NCBI GenBank assembly: GCA_910585665.1
Contig: CAJUFI010000016.1
Span: forward strand, 1 to 64,000
Length of the DNA stretch: 64,000 bases
Direction: 5' to 3'
Source of the DNA: an uncultured Acetatifactor sp.
GTDB taxonomy: Bacteria; Bacillota; Clostridia; Lachnospirales; Lachnospiraceae
This document shows, one piece after another, positions 34,871-44,275 of the stretch. Position numbers and translations under genes: made by a program. The notes beneath the pieces are model-generated. The model saw nothing but the letters and a program-made list of their open reading frames with translations. It made no database searches and was not told the origin of the DNA. Positions within the stretch are counted from its first letter, which is position 1. Each line of letters starts with the position of its first letter.

Positions 34871-36325
34871 CTATTCGCCCACAGCGGATTCCAGCGCGTC
34901 GCAGAATGCGCCATACCATGCTTCAAAGGCCTCCTCTGTCACATAAGGCGCCGATGCCTCCTCCAGGCTCTGGCCCTGCTCCATCGCAGCCGCCACGCCG
35001 GCTCTGTCCTCCGCCGCGCGGTCGGCGAGATGGTACTCCAGGATTTTCCTGGCCGCGGATCCGTTTTCGAAGCTCCTGTTGGTATATAAAGTCATATCCT
35101 CCATCTCCCGGAAGACCGTGGTAAGGCACTCATAGGTCTTCGCCGCCACATCCAGATCCTGCTTTTCAATTACCTGGTCGAGCTTTTCCACGCTGTTGGC
35201 CTCCTTGCGCACCGGCAGATAACCAGATATGCAGCCGAACCGCAGATTGTTCTCCGTCTCCGTGAACCATTTCAGGAATTCCACGGAGGCGTACTCATGC
35301 TTCTCGTCCGACTTGCAGACCACCATGCCTGCACCCTGCTGCACGGCATAGCGCCGCCCGCCCTGGAACACAGGCGCCGCCATCACGATATAGTCGATGG
35401 CATGGCTGCCGTCGTCCAGTTCCACCTGGCCGGGAAAATACATGGCAGAGGACGTGGATCCGGTGTAGGCCAGGAGATCTCCCGTCTTCACGTCGTCTGA
35501 CCGGAAGGAGCCATATGCCCCGAAATAGCCTTTGACCATGGGCACGTAATAATTCTCCCAAAGGCGGCGCAGCTCCTCTTTGGGAACATTCAGGGTCAGC
35601 TGTCCGTTCTCCACATGAAAGATTTCCACCCCCAGCTGCTGCATGCCGATGATGAAATAATTCGCCAGGGCATCCCTGCCGTAGAATGCCCTGCCGTCCC
35701 CGGGCACATCAGGCGTCTGGCTGTCCGTCCACTCATAGTACGCCTGGGAGACGGCCGTGATACCCTCCACGGTCTTCAGATCCTCCAGGGAAGCGCCCGT
35801 GGCCTCGGCAAAAGGCTCCCAATCCGTCTTGTTGATCATGGTGACCTCCGTGGACTTCGCTGTGGGAAAAATGCGCAGCGTGCCGTCAGAGGCGATGCAG
35901 CCCTCCTGGATATAGGAATCCACATATTTCCCCAGTTCCTCTTCGTCAAGGTACTCGGACAGATTTGCCAGAGCGCCCGCCTGCTCCACCTCATAAGCGG
36001 TGTCCGCGTAGGAGGAAAACATATCCGGCATTTCATCGGCTCCCACCTTCCCGTTGATGGAATCCCGCACCGCCGTCTCCAGATCCGACACAGAGCCCTG
36101 GCTGTAGCTTTGCACGAAAATCCCTTTCTCCCGGCCCACGGTGTCGTTGAATTCCTCCACCAGGGCGTCAAAAGCCGTCTGCTGGGAGCCATTGTAGTAA
36201 TGCCACACTGTCAGGGACACCGGGTTCCCCGGATCAAGGGGATTCCTGTCCCCACAACCTGTCAGCCCGAAAACCAGGACCGCTGCCAGGCAGATATTTC
36301 CAACTGCTTTCTTTCTCCTATTCAT
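34871..36325 (-). CDS. Solute-binding lipoprotein, first gene of the signalling operon
   Basis: A 484-residue family 1-like extracellular solute-binding protein. Signal peptide and lipobox GLTGC (Cys about residue 24), then VSLTVWHYYNGSQQTAFDAL, VEEFNDTVG, GKVGADEMPDMFSSYAD and YIVMAAPVFQG, typical of sugar/oligosaccharide binders. ATG 36325 has GGGGAGGAG upstream. There are no ABC permeases beside it; instead a sensor kinase with a large external domain starts 15 bases downstream. The likely role is to present a ligand to that kinase, much as LuxP does for LuxQ; this is inference from context. Confidence 0.85.
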   Translation of the reverse strand: MNRRKKAVGNICLAAVLVFGLTGCGDRNPLDPGNPVSLTVWHYYNGSQQTAFDALVEEFNDTVGREKGIFVQSYSQGSVSDLETAVRDSINGKVGADEMPDMFSSYADTAYEVEQAGALANLSEYLDEEELGKYVDSYIQEGCIASDGTLRIFPTAKSTEVTMINKTDWEPFAEATGASLEDLKTVEGITAVSQAYYEWTDSQTPDVPGDGRAFYGRDALANYFIIGMQQLGVEIFHVENGQLTLNVPKEELRRLWENYYVPMVKGYFGAYGSFRSDDVKTGDLLAYTGSTSSAMYFPGQVELDDGSHAIDYIVMAAPVFQGGRRYAVQQGAGMVVCKSDEKHEYASVEFLKWFTETENNLRFGCISGYLPVRKEANSVEKLDQVIEKQDLDVAAKTYECLTTVFREMEDMTLYTNRSFENGSAARKILEYHLADRAAEDRAGVAAAMEQGQSLEEASAPYVTEEAFEAWYGAFCDALESAVGE

Positions 36326-36366
36326 AAACCGAATCTCCTCCCCTGCGGATATCATATGCGGAAATA

Positions 36367-36397
36367 GCCGAAAGCAGAAACCACTTCTGCTTTCGGC
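36367..36397 (-). other. Strong hairpin in the leader of the signalling operon
   Basis: GCCGAAAGCAGAA (36367-36379) and TTCTGCTTTCGGC (36385-36397) form a perfect 13-bp stem with a 5-base loop. No U-run follows on the minus strand, and it lies 42 bases upstream of the start codon and downstream of the likely promoter, so it is probably a 5' leader structure rather than a simple terminator. Confidence 0.7.
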
Positions 36398-36961
36398 AGC
36401 ATATAGCGTTCCCGGGGCGACTCTGACGCCCGATTTATCGCTTGGAAGTTAAAATGAGTCTTCATCCCTCTGGCAACGCTTTTCAATGTTCCACCTAAAT
36501 CATAACATGATCGGATTTATAGTACAAGATAAAACGTTGCCATTTCACGTTAAACTTATGAACTGTTATTTCGTAGATTTCCCCTTTGAATTTAATGCCT
36601 TTTCTTTCCGGCATACCATCCTTGCGGCATTCGCGCATCCGGCGGTCTGCCAGCTCACAGCCGTTGCCGGATGCCTCAATATACCATTCCGATGCCGTTC
36701 CGCGCCGTTTTTATTCATTTATCGGTCACCCTTCCACACCTGCTGCAATCGGCAGCTCCACAGCCTGCTGCAGTTGTGCCTGAATCCCATAGGACAGCGC
36801 GCTGCCCTGAAAGCTGTCCGCAGCATTCACCTCCGCGCTTTCCAACACCAGCATTGGGGCAAACTCGCTTCTGCCCCTGATAACCGCCTACAACTTACAC
36901 GGGAATGTCACAGCGTCAGCAACCATGCTGATTGAACTGGCGATGTTCCCTCCGATATGTG
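36398..36961. other. Gap between two minus-strand operons, with a coding-like remnant
   Basis: Apart from the promoter at 36499-36527, the part 36730-36890 contains an open minus-strand stretch without start or RBS, reading FAPMLVLESAEVNAADSFQG and then GIQAQLQQAVELPIAAGVEG before a stop. It looks like the tail of a lost gene, but I cannot name it. The GC-rich character contrasts with the AT-rich promoter region next to it. Confidence 0.3.
36499..36527 (-). promoter_or_regulatory. Promoter of the solute-binding/kinase operon
   Basis: On the minus strand TTGTAC (36527-36522) and TATGAT (36504-36499) are 17 bases apart. The start near 36492 would give a leader of about 165 nt that contains the hairpin at 36367-36397. 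Confidence 0.5.
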
Positions 36962-39286
36962 TCACTGCTGCAGCTTTATGGTATCCACAATGGACAGTTT
37001 CCCGATTTTTCTGATTGGCCGTCTGATTGCCAGCGCCGCAGAGCCGAAACACAAAACCACGATCAGCAGCAGAGATGCCGCCGGAAGCTGCCAGCCGGTC
37101 CCCCATTTACCGGCAATCAGGAACTGGAACATCATTTTATTTAATGGAATCCCCAGGACACATCCGGTGACACATCCCAATACTGCGTAGGTTGCTGCTT
37201 CCGCGGCGATCATCCGATAGAGCTGCCCGGCTCCCATGCCAATAGAACGCATCACGCCATACTGCCTTGTCCTTGCCGCCACACTGGCATTCATACTGTT
37301 AAAGATATTGAACACGGTAATCAGCGCAATGGTGAGCAGGAACCCGTAAATGAACACCGCTCCTGTATAATAGGAACTCTGGGATTCCGAATTTGACAGC
37401 CGCTTATCCGCAATGGAGCTGTCCGGCGGAAAGAGGTTTCGTATCGCTGAAACCGTCTCGTCACTGCCGCTGTCTGCAAGCTGTATGTCCACAGATGTAT
37501 AGCCGGCCATACCAATGCTCTCTGTAAACAGATGCTCTGAGCATATGATGTATCCAAGGCTTCCGGCCTCGCTTGACGCATTTGCGGACGAAAGGATTCC
37601 CGCGATCCTCACCTGTTTCTCCCCCAAAGGCGTATGGAGCGTCACAGCGTCCCCGGCCTTCCATTGCATGCCCTCCCGGTAGGTCACTAAGACCTCCCCG
37701 GTCCCTCCCGGCACAGACTCGGCATTTCCCTCGTTCAGTTCCTCTTCCGCCCATTTGAACTGGTTTTCCTCATAGGAAACCAGCGTGGCCGTTCCGCTCT
37801 CGGTATCGGAAGAAACGGATAACCCGCTGTATTCCATCCTCCCAAAGGCCCGTTTCACACCCTTGATTTCCCTGATGTCTCCTATTACAGAAGGCTCCAG
37901 TCCTGCGGCAGCTGTCACAGATACATCCCCCGCCCAGGGAGCTAACGCAGGCATGCCCTGGTCCAGAAAGACGACCATTACCTGGAAAGCAAGGAAGAGC
38001 ATGATGCTGATGGCAAAGGAGCAGGTCATCAGGAATAAATTCTTTTTCCCGGACAAAGCATGGAACACGCCCATGCCTGTCTCCACACGGAACAGCTTCG
38101 TATTGGCCGCACGCTTATTCTGTGCCAGTTGGGAGCCTCCGCTGACTGCCGTGACAGGCGAAACCCTGGAGGCTTTTTTCGCCGGGGAAAGCGCAGCAAG
38201 AAGGACGATCAGAAAGCCCACCACGACCCCCGCCAGGATGCCGGCGATACTGAATTCAAATAGCGGAACCTCTGAAAAACGATCCCCGCTGATGGACCTC
38301 AGCAGCAGACAGGCAGCCCACGTCACTATCTGGCCTGCCAGCAGCCCGGCGGGAACCCCCTTCGCGCTCTGCCTCAGCCCCTGCAGAATTACAAAATGCC
38401 TTACCTGTTTCCTGGATGCTCCCAGGCAGCGCAGCAGCCCATAAACTCTCGTCCTCTCCAATACATTGGTGTGAAAGCTTGCGGAGATCATCACTGTCCC
38501 TGCAACCAGGACAAGGAAAACAAGAATCGCCGCAATCAGATAGAGAGCCTGCATGATATTGCTCTCGCTTTGTCCCATCAGGCCTAATAAAGCGGTATTT
38601 TCTGAAATCTGGCCGTCCGAAAGAGACAACTGTGCCTTGATTTCCTTTATGGCCTCCTGGATATGGGTGCCCTCCTTAAACTGGATGCGATAGGTGGTGC
38701 CGTCGGCTGCGTTTTCATCCGCAATGGCCAGAAACCCCTCCTCGCTCAGCGCCATCCCGCAGATATCCGCTTTCAGCATGGAACCCATATCCGCAAGGAC
38801 GCCGGTAATCCGGTACTGTTTTTGCGAGCCGTCCGGAACCGTGACCGTCACGTTATCGCCAATGGACAGACCCCATTGCTCCATGGCGCTTTCATTCAGC
38901 AATGCCTCGTCCGGCAGGGAAGGGTATGCCCCGTCCGTCATATCCATTTCTGTCAGGGATTCCATGATTTCTTCCTCTGCCCCTACAAAGCTGACGGTTT
39001 TGCCGGACAACATCCCCGTGCTGCCCTGGCAGACCCATCCTGACAAAGCTACGTCAACCCTTGCCGATATCTGTTCTGCCGTCTCCGTCTCCACATCATG
39101 GAGCGCCGCATGGTACTCGCCGCCTGTCTTGATAAAATAATTTTTCTGGGAGCGCACCGCCATGTCCGCCATACTGAAGACCGCCATCACAAGGCATACG
39201 GAAAGGGCAATACACAGTACGGAAATCCGGTTGTTTTTGCGGTGGACCCTTTCATACCGGGGTATCAGCCCAAGATAACTTTTCAT
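36962..39286 (-). CDS. FtsX-like ABC transporter permease
   Basis: A 774-residue permease of the FtsX/MacB type: TM1 about 22-44 (ISVLCIALSVCLVMAVFSM), a first external domain, three helices (about 245-370, including RCLGASRKQVRHFVILQGL, the usual cytoplasmic coupling segment), one helix near 420, a second external domain, and three final helices with RSIGMGAGQLYRMIAAEAA. Such permeases, with an ATPase and a two-component system, commonly handle antimicrobial peptides or lipoprotein-type substrates. The start overlaps the stop of the ATPase gene by 4 bases (ATGA). Confidence 0.85.
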   Translation of the reverse strand: MKSYLGLIPRYERVHRKNNRISVLCIALSVCLVMAVFSMADMAVRSQKNYFIKTGGEYHAALHDVETETAEQISARVDVALSGWVCQGSTGMLSGKTVSFVGAEEEIMESLTEMDMTDGAYPSLPDEALLNESAMEQWGLSIGDNVTVTVPDGSQKQYRITGVLADMGSMLKADICGMALSEEGFLAIADENAADGTTYRIQFKEGTHIQEAIKEIKAQLSLSDGQISENTALLGLMGQSESNIMQALYLIAAILVFLVLVAGTVMISASFHTNVLERTRVYGLLRCLGASRKQVRHFVILQGLRQSAKGVPAGLLAGQIVTWAACLLLRSISGDRFSEVPLFEFSIAGILAGVVVGFLIVLLAALSPAKKASRVSPVTAVSGGSQLAQNKRAANTKLFRVETGMGVFHALSGKKNLFLMTCSFAISIMLFLAFQVMVVFLDQGMPALAPWAGDVSVTAAAGLEPSVIGDIREIKGVKRAFGRMEYSGLSVSSDTESGTATLVSYEENQFKWAEEELNEGNAESVPGGTGEVLVTYREGMQWKAGDAVTLHTPLGEKQVRIAGILSSANASSEAGSLGYIICSEHLFTESIGMAGYTSVDIQLADSGSDETVSAIRNLFPPDSSIADKRLSNSESQSSYYTGAVFIYGFLLTIALITVFNIFNSMNASVAARTRQYGVMRSIGMGAGQLYRMIAAEAATYAVLGCVTGCVLGIPLNKMMFQFLIAGKWGTGWQLPAASLLLIVVLCFGSAALAIRRPIRKIGKLSIVDTIKLQQ

Positions 39287-39966
39287 CTCGCCGCCACCCC
39301 CAAATCTTTCAGCCTGCCGTCCGTCATGCGCAGTACCCGGTCTGTTGCGTCCGCATGGTTCTCATTGTGGGTAATCATCAGAATTGTCTGCCTGTACTTG
39401 GCTGACATGGATTTTAAGAGGGTGATGACCTCCTGGCTGTTCCTGGAGTCCAGGTTCCCGGTGGGCTCATCTGCCAGGATGATGGCGGGACGGGCGGCCA
39501 GCGCCCTGCCGATTGCCACTCTCTGCTGCTGGCCTCCGCTCAGCTGGCTGGGAAGGTGCTTTCTGCGCTCCTTTAAACCCAGTATCCCCAGCAGCTCCTC
39601 CACATACCTCTGATCCGGCTTCTGGTAATCCAGCAGCAGGGGGAAGGTGATGTTCTGCTCTACATCCAGTTCCGGAATCAGGTTAAAGGACTGAAAAATA
39701 AACCCGATATTCTGACGGCGGAATACTGTAAGCCTTTTTTCGGGCATGGAAAAAATGTCCTTCCCGTCGATCAGCACTTTTCCGGAGGTCGGGTTGTCCA
39801 AGGCTCCCACCACATTTAAAAGCGTGCTTTTCCCGGAACCGGATTCGCCTACGATTGCGATAAATTCCCCTTTGCCTACAGAAAAGGAGACACTGTCGAG
39901 GGCCCGGACTTCCGCTTCGCCTTTTCCATAGGTCTTGCATAGATTCTGTACTTCAAGAATGTTCAT
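39283..39966 (-). CDS. ABC transporter ATP-binding protein (LolD/MacB type)
   Basis: A 227-residue ATPase: Walker A GESGSGKST, Q-loop FIFQSFNLIPEL, signature LSGGQQQRV, Walker B IILADEPTGNLDS and H-loop MITHNENHA. The family is that of FtsE/LolD/MacB-type ATPases that pair with FtsX-like permeases, which fits the next gene. ATG 39966 has AAAGGCAGG upstream; the frame is open 10 codons further back. It follows the histidine kinase gene in one operon. Confidence 0.9.
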   Translation of the reverse strand: MNILEVQNLCKTYGKGEAEVRALDSVSFSVGKGEFIAIVGESGSGKSTLLNVVGALDNPTSGKVLIDGKDIFSMPEKRLTVFRRQNIGFIFQSFNLIPELDVEQNITFPLLLDYQKPDQRYVEELLGILGLKERRKHLPSQLSGGQQQRVAIGRALAARPAIILADEPTGNLDSRNSQEVITLLKSMSAKYRQTILMITHNENHADATDRVLRMTDGRLKDLGVAAR

Positions 39967-40047
39967 AATCATTACCTGCCTTTCGGGAACTATCATACCC
40001 CATGCGTCTTACTCTCACATGAATTTCATCTTACTCTTTTGTAAGAT

Positions 40048-41283
40048 TTACTCTTTTGTAAGATGGAAAAAGCTTAAGACGAATCTGCTGCCCTGCCCGA
40101 CCTTGCTGGTTACGGAGACCGTCCCCTGATGGGCTTCCACAATGGACTTTGCCAGCGGCAGCCCCAGGCCGATTCCATGGGTATCCTGGGAAGCGCGGCT
40201 CCGGTAGAAGCGTTTGAAGATATTATGGATATCCTCCTGGCGGATCCCTTTCCCATTGTCCTCCACCATAATGTTCGTAAGAAGCGATGTCCTCTCCCAG
40301 CTGACCACTATTTTCCCACCTCTCCGGGTATGCTCCAGCGCATTTTTTACCATATTCCCCAAAGCCTCTGACATCCAGAGGGCATCACAGTAAAGGGAGA
40401 CATCATGATTTCCGGATAACACAATCTCCTTCTCTTCCTGGGCGGCCAGTGTCTCAAAGCGTTCCGTCACGTCCCGCAGAAGCATTTCGATGTTTTCCTC
40501 CGCCTTTTCCATCCTTACCACGCCTGCGTCCAGCTTGGCTATTTTTAAGAGCGTATGGACTACATCCTCCACCCGGCGTATTTCCCGCAGGGATTTCTGG
40601 CTGAAAGCATGGATTGTTCCGCTGTCCGTTCCCTCCTGCGCCATGATTTCATCATACATCTTCAGCGCTGCCAGGGGCGTCTTCAACTGATGGGAGACAT
40701 CTGAAATCATATCCTGCAGGAATATGCGTGTCTGCTTTTCATGCTCTGCCTGGGCAGAGAGGATGGCGGCAAGCTCATTGATCCTATGGAACAGGCTGTA
40801 CCAGTCCCCGGTCTCCTCGCTGTCGATTCTCTGATCCGTATCTCCCTCCAGGAACCGGGTAATCACAGCATCCGCCTTTGCAAGCGCCTTCCTTTGTCTC
40901 CGGATATAGATCCACACTGTCAAAAAAACAGCCGCAAAAACGCCAAAAAGCATACTGCCGAGCATAACGGCGGTACGCTTCTGGTAAGCGGCCACAGCAG
41001 GAACCATCCTGGAATCCGTATTTTCATGGTAGCCCGCTTCCTTAAGAGCCTGTCTCCCGGCTCTCCGGTCAGAGTCCGTTTTGTCTTTCGTAAATGCGGC
41101 TGCTACATTTGTGCCCGGGTGGTTTACCAAATACCCTGCCGTCCCATAATCATGTTCCACCATTGTTTTCTGGAAATCATCTGTCACATAGGACAAAAGG
41201 AGACCTGAGCCTGCCGCTGCTGCCAGGCAGATAGCAAGCAGGCAGCACAGCATCCTCCTTGTTTCTTTTCCCATCCTGTTCAT
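40048..41283 (-). CDS. Sensor histidine kinase beside two ABC transporters
   Basis: A 411-residue membrane kinase. TM1 about residues 13-33, a short external segment of about 75 residues, TM2 about 100-120 (FGVFAAVFLTVWIYIRR), a HAMP-like linker, HisKA with His in ISDVSHQLKTPL (about 195), and HATPase with NMVKNALEHT, VEDNGKGI and GIGLGLPLAKSIV. With the OmpR-type regulator just upstream it forms a two-component system that likely controls the flanking ABC transporters. ATG 41283 is used; a GTG at 41292 is the alternative, and the ribosome binding site (AGGAGG, GGAGG) fits neither perfectly. Confidence 0.85.
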   Translation of the reverse strand: MNRMGKETRRMLCCLLAICLAAAAGSGLLLSYVTDDFQKTMVEHDYGTAGYLVNHPGTNVAAAFTKDKTDSDRRAGRQALKEAGYHENTDSRMVPAVAAYQKRTAVMLGSMLFGVFAAVFLTVWIYIRRQRKALAKADAVITRFLEGDTDQRIDSEETGDWYSLFHRINELAAILSAQAEHEKQTRIFLQDMISDVSHQLKTPLAALKMYDEIMAQEGTDSGTIHAFSQKSLREIRRVEDVVHTLLKIAKLDAGVVRMEKAEENIEMLLRDVTERFETLAAQEEKEIVLSGNHDVSLYCDALWMSEALGNMVKNALEHTRRGGKIVVSWERTSLLTNIMVEDNGKGIRQEDIHNIFKRFYRSRASQDTHGIGLGLPLAKSIVEAHQGTVSVTSKVGQGSRFVLSFFHLTKE

Positions 41284-41302
41284 ATCCTCCACAAAACCTC
41301 CT

Positions 41303-41384
41303 GAAGAACGCTGCTCTTGCGTTCTTCCGTGTGAAGCTTGAAATCACTTAGCGAGGTACTTTCGAGCTTAGTGATTTCCTTCAC
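41303..41384 (-). other. Two adjacent hairpins between the regulator and kinase genes
   Basis: GAAGAACGC/GCGTTCTTC (41303-41327) is a perfect 9-bp stem; GTGAAG...GAAATCACT with AGTGATTTC...CTTCAC (41331-41384) is a longer interrupted stem that includes the regulator stop codon. They lie inside the operon and could set the ratio of regulator to kinase by attenuation or RNA processing. Confidence 0.65.
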
Positions 41385-42070
41385 ACTACCCATTTATAGC
41401 CAAACCCAATTTCCGTCAAAAGCTTTGTGGGGGAATTCGGGTCATCTTCAATCTTCCTCCTCAGCCTGCGTATATAGACGGAAAGAGTATTGTCATCCAC
41501 ATAGCTGCCGTTCCCGTCCCAAAGGCGGTCTAAGATCAGTTCCCTTGGCAGGATGCGGTCTGGATTCTTCAAAAACAGGCAGAGCAGCTTATATTCCACC
41601 AATGTTAAGGGAACCTCCATTTCCCCTTTCCAGCAGGTCCGCTCAGACAGGTCAATCCGGATCCCATCGGATTCCAGAATCGTATCACTCTTATGAAATT
41701 GCTGCCCCGAACGGCGCAGCAATGCGTTGATCCTTGAAAGAACCTCTCCCAATTTAAAGGGTTTAGTAATGTAATCATCCCCGCCCATGTCCAATCCTTT
41801 TACAATGCTGATTTCTTCATCCGAAGCTGTCAGGAATATGATTGGGACAGCAGAGGTCTCTCTTACTTCCTTACAGATATCAAAGCCTGTCCCGTCCGGC
41901 AGCGTGACATCCAGCAACAAAAGGTCATACTGGCCTGCCCGGAAGAATTGATATGCTTCCATTACAGTACGGGCATTATCTACCAGAAAACCATTTTTCT
42001 CAAGTGTATATTTCAAGCCTTCAATCAGGCTTAAATCATCTTCTACATATAATATCTTTTTTTCATTCAT
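41381..42070 (-). CDS. OmpR/PhoB-family response regulator
   Basis: A 229-residue regulator. Receiver domain 1-120 with the acidic pair VEDD, phospho-acceptor Asp in LLLLDVTLPDG, Thr in FLTASDEE and Lys in YITKPFKLGE. C-terminal winged helix with PLTLVEYKLLCLFLKNP, ILDRLWDGNGSYVDDNTL and RRLRRKIEDDP. It would bind direct-repeat sites near the ABC transporter genes; none was identified with confidence. It lies between the first ABC permease and the kinase gene. Confidence 0.92.
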   Translation of the reverse strand: MNEKKILYVEDDLSLIEGLKYTLEKNGFLVDNARTVMEAYQFFRAGQYDLLLLDVTLPDGTGFDICKEVRETSAVPIIFLTASDEEISIVKGLDMGGDDYITKPFKLGEVLSRINALLRRSGQQFHKSDTILESDGIRIDLSERTCWKGEMEVPLTLVEYKLLCLFLKNPDRILPRELILDRLWDGNGSYVDDNTLSVYIRRLRRKIEDDPNSPTKLLTEIGFGYKWVV

Positions 42071-42145
42071 TTTTTATCCATCGCTCAGGATGCCTCCGAC
42101 ATATACCTTGACGGACGGAGTCCGCCCGCCCGAACGGGCCTGCAT

Positions 42146-43363
42146 TCACGAATGCCCTTTGGGTATAAAAAATAAAATTACAATCTCCACAGCCAACAGA
42201 GCCAACAGGACATACAGCAGTACCGGCCAGGCCGAGACGCCTCCCGCAATCAGCAGCATCACCACCGGAACCACATATTTCCGGGGATGATGCCACAGGT
42301 CGCTTTCAATCTTCCAGCCACGGATGGGATAAAACCATTCCAGGAGCACAGACAGCACCGCACTCTGCAGGGCAAAGAAAACAGCCCCGGCAATCATTAA
42401 GACAGTGACACCGCCGTTTTGTATCTGCCAGCTACAGAGGAATATCACATCTGCAGCCATATTACAGGAAAAGATAAACAGACAGTATGGGATGCAAAAG
42501 TGTCGTTTCTGTCCAGGCAGGAAACGGACTGCCTGCTCCAGGTCACGGTCGCAGGACAGCAGGATACAAATAGGGGTATTTAAGGATAGAATTGCAAACC
42601 CCACCGGGACAACAAACAGCCCAGCCATTTCTCTTAAAAAATACGGCATTACAATGGCTACGCACCACATCACAGCAGTATTGACCAGATAATTCCTGTG
42701 GCAGCTCAAATACCGGAAAAAGTACCGCCACAGGGAAGCTTTTTTCCTCTGCCGGATCGCATGGTGTTTCTCACTCTCCCCCTGATAAAAAGCATATCCG
42801 TCTGCCTTCCATAAAATCAGAATAGCAATGAAGCTATTCGCAAGCAGCAACAGTCCAAACCATGTCCTGCCTCCACAAAATATAATTGCAGATACTATGG
42901 CTGCAGCCCAAAGCCCGCCCACATACCAATATTTTCTTAAGCAATAGGCCGCGGCAGCCATAAAAACCGCATGAAGCATACTAATGGCCATTCCTGCCAG
43001 CTCTATGGGCTTCCATGCAGAAACAGCCAGCAGAACCGCCAGAAGCAGCCCTGTCTTTGTAAGGACCGTATAGCCTCCCAGCACCGCCACATAGGAGAAA
43101 ACAAACTCCTGGGGGCGCTGCGGCAGCATCAGCATATGTTTCAGTTCCACAGCGTTATCTTTGGAAGAAAGTGCCTGCAACATTACGCCGGCTGTAAAGG
43201 CGCTTATCATCAGGATTCGTACAGATGCCGCAATCTGCACCTGAAAGCCTGCGATATACAGCCCCCAAAATATGATCACATCAATCAAAAGCGTCCGTGA
43301 GAGCCGTTCATATTTTGCCCCAAACAGTTTTTTGGCAAAGGCTTTACCTGTCATTTTCATCAT
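42146..43363 (-). CDS. ABC transporter membrane protein (ABC-2-like), partner of the preceding ATPase
   Basis: A 405-residue polytopic protein with about 10-12 predicted helices. I do not recognise a named family, but position and topology fit the membrane part of an ABC-2/lantibiotic-immunity-type exporter. Its start (ATG 43363, GGGAGG 6 bases upstream) lies inside the end of the ATPase gene, so the two are translationally coupled. It has a cytoplasmic loop with YFFRYLSCHRNYL and ends in a run of helices (VVPVVMLLIAGGVSAWPVLLY, shown here in part). The substrate is unknown. Confidence 0.7.
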   Translation of the reverse strand: MMKMTGKAFAKKLFGAKYERLSRTLLIDVIIFWGLYIAGFQVQIAASVRILMISAFTAGVMLQALSSKDNAVELKHMLMLPQRPQEFVFSYVAVLGGYTVLTKTGLLLAVLLAVSAWKPIELAGMAISMLHAVFMAAAAYCLRKYWYVGGLWAAAIVSAIIFCGGRTWFGLLLLANSFIAILILWKADGYAFYQGESEKHHAIRQRKKASLWRYFFRYLSCHRNYLVNTAVMWCVAIVMPYFLREMAGLFVVPVGFAILSLNTPICILLSCDRDLEQAVRFLPGQKRHFCIPYCLFIFSCNMAADVIFLCSWQIQNGGVTVLMIAGAVFFALQSAVLSVLLEWFYPIRGWKIESDLWHHPRKYVVPVVMLLIAGGVSAWPVLLYVLLALLAVEIVILFFIPKGHS

Positions 43364-44051
43364 GCAGTGCCTCCCGGATATCTGCGGCATTGATCTGCCC
43401 GCCTTCAAAAGTCTGCCGGATCTTACCATCTTCCAGGACAAAAACCCGGTCAGAGGTCAGCGTAATGCTCTCCAGGATATGGGAAGAAAACAGCACAGTC
43501 CCATACTCTTTATAGCCCAAAATCTGCTGGTACAAATATTCCGTGCTCTGGAAATCCAGACCGTTGACCGGCTCATCCAGGAGGAGCAGTCTGGGTTTCA
43601 GGGCAAAAGCCGTAATCAGAAATGCTTTTTTTCGGTTCCCGGTTGACAGTTCCCGTAACAGGGTATCTGTATATTCTTCAAAGTGAAAGCCCTGTATCAG
43701 CTCCGACACATCGGTCACCTCTTTCCCATAGGCGGCACATACATAGGCCAGGTATTCCCGGAAAGTAAAATACGAAAAAGAATTGTCTTCGGCAAACACC
43801 GTATAGCGGCAAAGCTTAAAATCCTGCTTCCGGAAATCCACGGGAGCGCCGCCAAAGCAGATACCGTCTGAACAGAACGTAGGGAGCAGGCCGGAAATCA
43901 CTTTCAGAAATGTGGTTTTCCCGGCCCCGTTCAGCCCGATCAGGCCTGCCACTTCATGCTCCGCCAGCGAAAAAGAAAACCCCGAAAGTATCCTTTTCTC
44001 TTCACTGTACCACGCACTTAAATTTTGAACCGTCAGGAGCGTTTCTCCCAT
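43344..44051 (-). CDS. ABC transporter ATP-binding protein
   Basis: A 235-residue ATPase: Walker A GLNGAGKTT, signature LSTGNRKKA (a variant of LSGGQ-type, as in drug and lantibiotic exporters), Walker B RLLLLDEPVNGLD and H-loop FSSHILES. The signature and the partner permease place it with CcmA/BcrA-like exporters rather than with the LolD-type ATPase at 39283. ATG 44051 has GGGGGAGG upstream. The small membrane protein gene before it ends only one base upstream of this start. Confidence 0.9.
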   Translation of the reverse strand: MGETLLTVQNLSAWYSEEKRILSGFSFSLAEHEVAGLIGLNGAGKTTFLKVISGLLPTFCSDGICFGGAPVDFRKQDFKLCRYTVFAEDNSFSYFTFREYLAYVCAAYGKEVTDVSELIQGFHFEEYTDTLLRELSTGNRKKAFLITAFALKPRLLLLDEPVNGLDFQSTEYLYQQILGYKEYGTVLFSSHILESITLTSDRVFVLEDGKIRQTFEGGQINAADIREALHDENDR

Positions 44052-44052
44052 C

Positions 44053-44229
44053 TTACCTCCCCCCTTTGCCGTCCTTCTCTTTTTTCCATGTCGCATATGC
44101 GGAGTACAGGAATACACCTGCCAATACCAGATAAAGCCCCATCATCGGGAAGTTACCGGATACCCCGCATACAATGGCTGCAGCCAGCCAAATCAAGCCA
44201 ATAAACCCACGAATATAAATATGACGCAT
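44053..44229 (-). CDS. Small membrane protein ahead of an ABC transporter
   Basis: A 58-residue protein with two membrane helices (GFIGLIWLAAAIVCGVSG; MMGLYLVLAGVFLYSAYAT) and a basic-acidic tail (WKKEKDGKGGR). The start is ATG 44229 with GGGAGG upstream. It is the first gene of the compact set small protein-ATPase-permease-regulator-kinase-ATPase-FtsX permease. It could be an accessory subunit of the ABC-2 exporter. Family not recognised. Confidence 0.6.
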   Translation of the reverse strand: MRHIYIRGFIGLIWLAAAIVCGVSGNFPMMGLYLVLAGVFLYSAYATWKKEKDGKGGR

Positions 44230-44275
44230 TATTTTTACCTCCCTCATCTACCTTTTGCTTTCTCCATATATCCAA

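Noticed and set aside
36486..36935. Plus-strand gene in the gap between the FtsX permease and the binding-protein gene
   Set aside because: It overlaps the AT-rich promoter region, is rich in Cys, His, Arg and Pro, and lacks a ribosome binding site; coding-like sequence there is on the minus strand and lacks a start.
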